Assembly (NCBI GenBank): GCA_002293065.1
Contig: DBCN01000028.1
Location: forward strand, 19,872 to 29,592
DNA from: Opitutia bacterium UBA957
GTDB taxonomy: Bacteria; Verrucomicrobiota; Verrucomicrobiia; Opitutales; UBA953
Reading direction: 5' to 3'
DNA length: 9,721 bases
The position numbers and the translations under genes were made by a program. Positions 1 to 7,400 of the stretch are shown piece by piece. The notes beneath the pieces were generated by a model, which saw nothing but the letters and a program-made list of their open reading frames with translations, had not been told where the DNA came from and did not search any database. Each line of letters starts with the position of its first letter. Position 1 is the stretch's first letter.

Positions 1-1130
1 GGCAACTTGCCCGGCAGCGTCTGTTCGTACGGCGTCAGCGGGTTGGCGGCACCCGTCACGCGCATCGCCTGATACACGTAGGAGCGGCCGGACAGCGGGT
101 CACGGATCGCGCCCCCCAAGCAGGTGGCGGCACCCCCGAAAGGCTCGATCTCCGTCGGGTGATTGTGCGTCTCGTTCTTGAACATCACCAGCCACTCCTC
201 GACCTTGCCGTCGATCTCGACGGGTACGACGATCGAAGCCGCATTCACTTCCTCGGAATCTTCCATGTCATCGAGGTGGCCCGTGCGCTTGAGCTCACGG
301 CCGGCGATGGTCGCGATGTCCATGAGGCAAACCGGCTTGCCCTGGCGGTTGAGACCGAGGCGCACCTGCTGATAGCGGTCCCAAGCGGCCTGGAACGGAG
401 CGAGGAGAGGCGATGGCGCGAACTCGACGGACTTCAGTTCGGCGAGGAACGTCGTGTGACGGCAATGGTCGGACCAGTAGGTATCGAGGAGTTTAATTTC
501 CGTGAGCGTCGGCTCGCGGTGGGCGGCGTCGCGGAAATGCTTTTGGCAGAAGACCAGGTCGGCGTCGGACATCGCCAAGCCGAGCGACTTGCGCAGGGCG
601 ACGAGTTCGTCGGGCGTGTGCGTGAGGAAGCCCTTAAGCGCGGCCACGGCGGCCGGCACCGGAGCCGCGCGACGGAGCGAGCTGGGCTTGGCCAGATCGG
701 CCTCACGGGAATCGACCGGGTTGATCAGGTAGGCCTTGATGCGCTGCAGGTCTTCAGCCGAGGCGCCGCTGACGACGTACGTGCGGGCGGCACCGACGAC
801 GGGGCGTTCCCCTCCCCCGACGATCTGGAGGCACTGCGCGGCGGAGTCGGCGCGCTGGTCGAATTGACCAGGCAGGAATTCCACGGCGAAGGCGACTTCG
901 CCCGCGGCCAAGGGGAAGGATTCCAGATGCACATCATCCACCGGCGGTTCGGCGAAGACCGTCGGAATCGCTTGGCGGATGGCTTCATCGGAAGCCCCCT
1001 CGACGTCGTAGCGCTGGAGGATGCGGAGACCCTGCAGGCCGGCGAGGCGGAGGGAGTCCCGGAGGTCACGGAGGAGCCCTTCGGCTTCGGAGCGGAAGGC
1101 GGGCTTCTTTTCGACAAAAAGGCGTTTCAT
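1..1130 (-). CDS. purL: Phosphoribosylformylglycinamidine synthase, clade II single-chain type (N-terminal part, truncated by window edge)
   Basis: This enzyme catalyses the fourth step of de novo purine synthesis in the cytoplasm: FGAR, glutamine and ATP are converted to FGAM, glutamate, ADP and phosphate. The minus strand is open from ATG at 1130 to the left edge, giving about 376 codons with no stop. The N-terminus begins MKRLFVEKKPAFR, followed by RYDVEG (residues 40-45) and LPGQFDQRADSA (86-97), then WSDHCRHTT (219-227) and KNETHNHPTEIEPFGGA (318-334), running into GAIRDPLSGR. These blocks are hallmarks of the large PurL proteins in which PurS-like, synthetase and glutaminase parts form one chain. 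The WSDHCRHTT and RYDVEG forms match the clade II (clostridial-type) branch. Full-length relatives are roughly 1,200-1,260 residues, so about 30% is visible, and the glutaminase domain lies outside. The start is supported by GTGAGG eight bases upstream. No frameshift is seen. Confidence 0.95.
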   Translation of the reverse strand, partial: MKRLFVEKKPAFRSEAEGLLRDLRDSLRLAGLQGLRILQRYDVEGASDEAIRQAIPTVFAEPPVDDVHLESFPLAAGEVAFAVEFLPGQFDQRADSAAQCLQIVGGGERPVVGAARTYVVSGASAEDLQRIKAYLINPVDSREADLAKPSSLRRAAPVPAAVAALKGFLTHTPDELVALRKSLGLAMSDADLVFCQKHFRDAAHREPTLTEIKLLDTYWSDHCRHTTFLAELKSVEFAPSPLLAPFQAAWDRYQQVRLGLNRQGKPVCLMDIATIAGRELKRTGHLDDMEDSEEVNAASIVVPVEIDGKVEEWLVMFKNETHNHPTEIEPFGGAATCLGGAIRDPLSGRSYVYQAMRVTGAANPLTPYEQTLPGKL

Positions 1131-1138
1131 GAAGTCGG

Positions 1139-1144
1139 CCTCAC
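1139..1144 (-). promoter_or_regulatory. Ribosome binding site of purL
   Basis: Read on the minus strand this is GTGAGG, a partial Shine-Dalgarno match with GAGG as its core, eight bases before the ATG at 1130. It supports that start. A weak -10-like TATTCT lies a little further upstream without a convincing -35, so no promoter is called. Confidence 0.5.
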
Positions 1145-1186
1145 TTTGGGAGAATATGGGGGGGAAGGACGATAAGGAAATGCGGT

Positions 1187-1207
1187 GGCACCCCTTACAG
1201 CGGTGCC
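1187..1207. repeat. Short hairpin in the purL upstream region
   Basis: GGCACC (1187-1192) and GGTGCC (1202-1207) form a perfect 6-bp stem around a 9-base loop. It lies 57-77 bases before the purL start, so it may sit in the leader RNA. It does not resemble a purine riboswitch core, and there is no T-tract to make it a terminator. It may be another dispersed palindrome like its neighbours; a regulatory role is not shown. Confidence 0.4.
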
Positions 1208-1265
1208 GAGGGGATTGGTGGGCTGGAAGGATGATTGAAATGGGGGACCGGGGGCCGGAATGGTG

Positions 1266-1287
1266 GTAGGGGCACGATTTATCGTGC
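1266..1287 (+). repeat. REP-like palindrome a (GTAG head, GCACGAT stem)
   Basis: GTAG at 1266-1269 is followed by a perfect 7-bp stem, GCACGAT (1272-1278) and ATCGTGC (1281-1287), with a TT centre. GTAG next to an imperfect palindrome is the known layout of REP sequences handled by RAYT (TnpA-REP) proteins. Here that is a resemblance only, because no RAYT gene is in the window. Confidence 0.5.
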
Positions 1288-1294
1288 ACTCCCC

Positions 1295-1327
1295 GGTAGG
1301 AGGGCGCGGCAAAGCCACGCCCCTACC
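1295..1327 (+). repeat. REP-like palindrome b (GGTAG...CTACC with AAA loop)
   Basis: GGTAG and CTACC bound a 9-bp stem, GGGCGCGGC (1302-1310) and GCCACGCCC (1314-1322), around an AAA loop. The single mismatch (C1307 opposite A1317) becomes a G.U wobble if the minus strand is transcribed. An 11-base core, GCGGCAAAGCC, recurs exactly at 1451-1461. The GTAG head links this element to the other palindromes here. It lies between the giant gene and purL and could slow or end transcription, although no T-run follows. Confidence 0.6.
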
Positions 1328-1372
1328 CAATAAAGGAAATAGCGGTTGGCAGTTGGCGGGTCGGGAATGGCT

Positions 1373-1450
1373 CTGCCTCGGGTAGGGTGCCTTTTCTTTC
1401 GATTCGAGGCAGCTAGGTCAGCACGCAGCGCTGACCCTACCTCGAGGCAG
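1373..1450. repeat. 78-bp element with 16-17-bp terminal inverted repeats enclosing a REP-like palindrome
   Basis: The left end, CTGCCTCG then GGTAGGGT (1373-1388), is the inverse complement of the right end at 1434-1450 except for one extra base in the right copy. The 8-mer CGAGGCAG also occurs inside at 1405-1412, as a direct copy of the right terminus at 1443-1450. The interior carries a REP-like palindrome at 1413-1441. The ordered ends and compact size look like a REPIN or a very small MITE. There is no coding capacity and no evident target-site duplication. Confidence 0.5.
1413..1441 (-). repeat. REP-like palindrome c, copy 1
   Basis: Stem arms GGTCAGCAC (1416-1424) and GCGCTGACC (1428-1436) surround the loop GCA, with one A/C mismatch that is a G.U wobble on the minus strand. 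CTAG precedes and CTACC follows, so the GTAG head reads on the minus strand. It matches the copy at 9696-9721 at 24 of 26 positions in the same orientation. Confidence 0.7.
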
Positions 1451-1464
1451 GCGGCAAAGCCGCC
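1450..1464. repeat. GGCGGC-AAA-GCCGCC hairpin downstream of the giant gene
   Basis: A perfect 6-bp GC stem with a three-base loop lies 36-50 bases past the stop codon of the giant gene. It shares the 11-base core GCGGCAAAGCC with the palindrome at 1295-1327. The position suits a transcript-end or RNA-stabilising structure, but no U-tract follows on the minus strand, so it is not called a terminator. The rest of 1465-1499 shows nothing distinctive. Confidence 0.5.
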
Positions 1465-1499
1465 GCACAACCCCTAGCCAACCATTCCCCCCGTGGCCC

Positions 1500-4400
1500 T
1501 TAGACCGCGCCGGTCTTACGAGGGCGGCGACGGATCGCGGCGAAGGCCAAGGCGAGTCCAGCGAGGCCCAGCCCGTAGGTGGACGGCTCGGGGATTGCGG
1601 TGAGGACGATCGCGCCATTGGCGCTGTCGTTGGAGACCGTGAACCAGTCAGCCTCGGCCGTGACGCCGTAAGCGTCCTTGAAGTTCGCGTAGTTGACCGT
1701 GAAGAGGTCGGCGACATTCGTCACCCCATTGCCCAAGGTCAGCGTGCCATACTTGAAGAGCGTGAAATGCTTCGGGCTGTTCCAAGCAAACGTCTGGTTG
1801 GCCAGGTTACCGCCCGCGACATTGCCGCCATCGAGCGAAACCAAGTTCACCGTCAGTCGGTTGGCCGCGGACAGGCTTGCGAGGTTGAGCACACCCGAGA
1901 CCACCACGGAGTCATAACCCAAGCCCGCGACGCTGGCCGTATCCTTCATCGACAGCGTATAGGCCGAACCTGCGCCGAAGCCGAGGCTGGTGAGCGTACC
2001 CGAACCCTTGGCCGTCGTGCCGGACTCGAAGAAGAGCTTGGCCACTTGGTCGGCGGAGACCGCCACCGACTGACCGCCCGCATAGGTCATCGTACCCGCA
2101 TAATTGGCGCCATTGTTGACGGCACCACCCGTGTTGCGGACCGCGTTGTTGAAGCCCGCACCGAAGTCGAGCGTCGCCCCCGACGGGACGATCACGCGAC
2201 CGGCGCCGAGGCTACCGGCAGTGAAGGTCTTCGTGCCGACATAGGCCAAGGTCACGTCACCACTGAGGCCGGAGGCGTTGAGCAGCGCGCCGTTGACGTA
2301 AGAAACGGTGGAAGACGCCGACTTACCATTGAAGTCGAACGAACCACCCGAGATCGCGAGGGCGTTGCTCAAGCCGTCATCCGCAAGGGTCACCGCATCG
2401 CCCGTGCCGACTTGCAGCACGCCGTTGCCGAGCGTGCCCGGCGTGAGGGTGACCGTGCCGAGGAGGTCGACGTTGCCGGAGTAGTTGGCGGCGTTGAGCA
2501 ATTGGCCCGACGCGTAGTTCAGGGCCTTGGTCGAGACGAGCCCCTGGAGGTTGATGGTGCCGCCCTCGAGCGTGACTGCGCCCCCGGAGATGCTCCCCGC
2601 CGCCGCATCGAGCGTCGTCTTGACGATGAGATTACCGGCGAAAGTCGCCAAGCCATTGAGGGTGCCACCGGTAAATTCGATGGGGCGCGCTTCACCGGCG
2701 AGGTCGACCGTCTGACCGGCCAGGATCCGGACCTTCGTCGAGGGACCCGCCAAGCTCAGCGCGGGAGCGTCCAAGGAAGTCGCCAGGAAAGTCACCGCGC
2801 CCGTATACGTGGTGGTCTTCAGCAAACCACCCCCCGCCAGCGTGATCGGCAGACCCGATGGGTTCAGGTGGTTGAGGTCCAGGTTGGCGCCGGGCCAGAC
2901 ATTGACCGAGGAGGTTCCGAGCGCGGCCACCGTCCCCAGGACGGTCGTTCCACCGTACAAGTCGGTCGTGCCCGTGAAATCATTCGCGCCATTCAGAACG
3001 ATCGTCCCGCTGTTGGCGGAGCCCAGCGACAAGTTCACGGTGCCGCTGCCGGCGCCATTGGTGATCTTCCCGTTGACCGCAAAGGTACTGCCCGTCGCCG
3101 TCGACAGCGTGCCGACGGTGTTGACGGCCAAGGTGATTCCTCGATTCGCCGAAAGCACGGTGTCCGTGGTCGCCTGCAACGTGCCGCCGGCCAAGACGAT
3201 TTGGTCGGCGGTGACGGCCGCAGGAACCGCGCCCAAAGCGACGTCGGCGTTGATCGCCAAGACGCCGCCATTGATGTTCACGCGGCCCGTGAAGGTGTTG
3301 TTGCCGGTCAGCGTCAACGTCCCATACCCATCCTTGGTGAGGCCCCCACCCAAGGAGTTGGCATCCGTCAACAAACGTTGGGCGACCGTGATGTCGTTGG
3401 CGTTCGTATCGAAACGAGCCCCACCCGCCTTGATGAAGGCATTCGTCAGGCCCGACAGGTAAGCCGTGCTCGACACCGTCGGGCGGAGCGTGCCGCCATC
3501 GAAATTGAGGGTCGCCGTGGAGCCAGCCCCGCGAACCGTGGGGAACGCCGGCAGATGGACGAGCGCCGTGCCGCCGATATTGATGGTCGCCGTATTGGTC
3601 GCACCCGCCGCGAGGAGGGTGAAGGAGTTGGCCCAGAAGTAACCACCCGTCAGGTTCAACGTCGAAACCAAGCCCGTTGAACCGGAGGTGGCGCCGCCGC
3701 CGATCGTCAGGATCCCGACGTTCGCGGTCCCGCCGGTCTGGTTGAAGGTCGCGTTACAATTGCTGGCGACGGTATCGGAGCGGCCGATCTGCAGGATCGC
3801 ATTACCGCTCGCGCCCCCCGCGACGTTCATGTTCAAGGAGCCCGTCCCGCTGAGGTTGAAGATGGCCGTGGAAGTGCCGCCGCCGTTCACGCCCAACATG
3901 ACCCCACGGGTCGCGCTGGCGATCGTCGTGATGCTCCCGCCGCTCAGGTTGTAGACGCCCAGGTTGCCGACGGTGCCCTGCCCCACCAGCAATTGATTGC
4001 CCGTCGGGCCGGTGAAGAGGATCGCCCCACCCGTCTGGTTCACCGTGCCCGTCGCCGCCGTGGTGGGGGCGTTGCCGACGTTGATGGCGCTGGCGATGGA
4101 ATAGGAGCCGTCGACGATGTTCAAGGTGGCGTTGAGTCCCGCCGTGTCGCTGACGTTGATCTGCCCGCTCAGGGCGGTACCGACCCGCGACCCGGAAAGC
4201 ACCAAAGTACCTTCACGCACGACCGTGACGCCCGTGTAAGTGTTCAAACCTTGGAGTTCCCAAGTTCCTGGACCCGTCTTGTGCACGGTGGTGGTGCCGC
4301 CGCCGTTGCTGATGATGCCGGTGACGCGATTGGCGGTGTGCGTACCACCCAAGGCCAACGTGGTGGCCGCGGTCCCGCTATAGTTGCCGATCAACAGATT

Positions 4401-7400
4401 GGCCGTGGTCGGATTGAACGTATTGATGCCCGCACCCGCCCCGCTGATGACCGGTAGGCTGAGGGTGTAGCTGTCGGCGCTGGTGACGTTCACCGTGGCC
4501 GCTGAAACCGCAAAGCCCGCGGGCGCGAGGACGAGCGTACGGCCGATGCCGGCAGCCGAGACCTTGCCGAGGTCGATGGTCACATTGGCGGCAGCCAAGC
4601 CGCCCATGTTGTTCGTACCGGCAAAAGCAACCGAGGCATCGCTCAGCAGTTGGAGCGTACCACCATCCGTGAGCGAAAGCGGCTTCACGTTGCCGGAGGT
4701 TTCGGCCGAGAGGACGGTGGAGACGCCCGCCGTGGTGTTGGCGCCATTGGCCTGCAACTGGAGCTTGGCGCCACTACCAATGACCGTGAGACCGTTGGCG
4801 TTGGCCGGACGGCCGCTATTGTTGCCCGAGAGGATGACTGTTCCGCCGCTTGCGCTCAACGTCAGGGAACCGGCGAAGGTATTGTTGCCCAACAACTCCA
4901 GGGTGCCGTTCCCCGCCTTGATGAAACCGGTGCCGGTGACCGTGCCGCCCATCGTCAAGGTGCCGGCGGTGACCGTGAGGGTTTTGGTGGAGGGAATCGT
5001 AACCGTGCCCGTGCCGAAGTTGAGGCTGTTCGTGCCGACAAAGGCGAAGTCACCGGCCACTTGGATCGGGTTATTGCCCGTCAACGTCCGAGACCCCGTA
5101 ACCGCGTCGAGCGAACCACCCGCGAACGTGATCGTCCCACTGCCGAGGCCGCTGTCGTGGCCAAGGTTGAGCAAGCCCGCAGCCAAGACCGTCCCACCCG
5201 AGTAGGTGTTCGCCGCGTTCAGCGTGGCGGTGCCGGCGCCGACCAAGCTCAACGATTTTCCGAGGCCACTGACCACGCCGTTCAAGGTCAGGCTGGTGCC
5301 CGCGGCGGGGGCCAGGTTGACGGGGCCATTGAGACGCACCGGGGCATTGATCACATGGCTGCCCGAGGTCACGGCCAAGCCCGCGGCGGCGATGCCGTTA
5401 TCGAGCGTGAGCATATCGGCGTTGGTCCCCAATGTGAAGGCGTTGGCGTTGTCGAAGGAGACCGCACCAACCGTCCGCGGACCGCCCAAAGCGACGGTCG
5501 TCGGCGTCAGCGCATCCAAGCCGAAATTGATGACCGCACCAAGTCCGTTCGGCGCCGCGGCGTCCTTCCAATTTCCGCCGGCCCCGCCCGAGCTCCAGAG
5601 GTTGTCACCGAGGGCGCCGTTCCAATCCGAAGTCGTCGCCGTCCCGACCACGACCTGCAAGGCGCTACCGGTATCGTTCAGGCTATAAGTCTTGCCCGCC
5701 ACGGAATTCAGGATGCTGAGCTTGTTGGAGGCACCGTTGAAAGCGGTCGCATAGGTGAACAGCGTGTAGGTGCCGTCGCTGCTCAGGGGGAGGAGGCCGC
5801 CGGTCGCGAACAAGCTGATGGCGCCCCCTTCGATGGTCAGGCCATTGGGGCTCGTCACCGCGACGAGGTCGGTCGTCGGTCCACACTCAAGGGAAAGACG
5901 CGCTCCATCCTTAAGCAAAAGCGTGCCGATGGACAACGTGCCCGCGGTCACGGCGGTCGCCGGAGAAAGGACGCCGCCGCTGTTGATGGTCGCGGCCATG
6001 ACCGACCCGACGCCAATCATGGTCGTATCGGCGTTCACCGTGACGCTGGAGTTGGCGAGGGAGCCGTTGACCTCGAGGACGCCGCCATTCACCTGCGTTG
6101 GGCCAGCGTAGGTGTGGTTGCCGCTCAAGCTGAGCGTACCAGCTCCCACCTTAACGAGGCCACCCGGGCCCGAGATGCTCCCGGCGTAAGTCGTAGAGGT
6201 ATTCAGCCCTCCGACCGTCAACGTGCCGGCGCCAAGCGTGACGTTGCCACCTAGCGCGCCGCCACCCGCCAGCGAGCCGATCGCATTGGCCGTCCCATTG
6301 AGATCCAAGACCGCCGCCGCCGCGTCGGTCAGCGTCAGCGCCGAATTAGGATTGAGCGCCCCATCCGCGCTTGCCTGCAAAGTGCCACCGACGATGGCCG
6401 TGGCCCCGGTGCCGATGTTCGTCCCACCGAGCACCAAGGTGCCGGCATTGACCGTCGTGACGCCCGTGTAACTGTTGCTGCCGGAAAGCGCCCACGTGCT
6501 GGTGCCGCTCTTGAGCAGGGACAAGACATTGATGCCGTCCGTGACGTCGCCCGATATCGTGTTCCCCACGGTATTACCATCCAGCGCGAGCGTCTTGGCG
6601 GCGTTATTGGAGCCGATGTTCACCGGGCCGACCAAAGCGATCGTGGTGTCGGTCGGGATGAGCGTCGACGTCCCCGCCGCCCCGGCGGTCAGGTTCACGA
6701 GACTAAAGGAGACCGAGGGCACGCCCGAAGTCACGCGCGCCCCTTTATTGAAGGTGAACGTGTTGTTGCCGAGGCGGAGTTCGCTCAAGACCTGGGTGAA
6801 GGCCGCGCCATCGGTCAGGCGATTGAGGGTCAGGGAAGTGGCGAAGCTCGAGGTGCCGCTCAAGATGTAGGCGTTGACCGTTGAATCCGTGGCGAATTCA
6901 AGATTGCCGCTGCTGGCGGCACCCGACGTGCCACCCGCCGAGTTGACCACGTAAGCGATGACCTTGCCGGCGGGACCGAACGCGGCGGGGTGCTGGGCGA
7001 CCAACGTACCGGCGCCGAGCATCGTCATACCTGTGTAGGTATTCGGACCGGCTAAGGCGAGCCGATTGGCCCCGAGCTTGATTACGCCCAGCACGTTCAG
7101 CCCGGCGTTGGTATCCGCAATGGTGCCGCTGTAAGTGAAATCACCGTCCGAGGTATCAAGGCCCACGAAGGAACCGCTTTGGAAGCCCGTGGAGGCGGAC
7201 CCAAGCGACAGCAATGTATCGAGATGGGCCGACGTGAAACTGGTGCCGGACGGGCCCACGCCGAGCGCCAAGGTCGCCCCGCTGGCGACGCTGATGTTCG
7301 CGTCGTTCCAGAAAGCGGCCTGACCGTTGTAAAGCCCCGCCGCCTTGGTGATCAGCAAACGCCCGGCCGTGACGCTGGTTGGACCCGTGTAAGTGCTGGT

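Noticed and set aside
159..1175. 338-codon plus-strand open frame over the purL region
   Set aside because: It is antisense to clear PurL motifs on the minus strand and has no recognisable domain of its own.
1131..1260. Purine riboswitch before purL
   Set aside because: Only a simple 6-bp hairpin is visible. The conserved three-way junction and core bases of a purine riboswitch are not seen.
1450..1464. Rho-independent terminator of the giant gene
   Set aside because: The stem is good but no U-tract follows on the minus strand, and it shares its core with a dispersed palindrome. It was therefore called a repeat.
1767..3680. 637-codon open frame on the plus strand opposite the giant gene
   Set aside because: The product is Arg/Gly/Glu-rich and low-complexity, with no recognisable domain. 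It is the antisense shadow of repetitive GC-rich codons. The minus-strand frame has a signal peptide, PATR repeats and PEP-CTERM.
4650..6254. 534-codon open frame on the plus strand
   Set aside because: It has the same Arg/Gly/Ala/Asp-biased shadow composition and no motif; it lies wholly opposite the giant gene.
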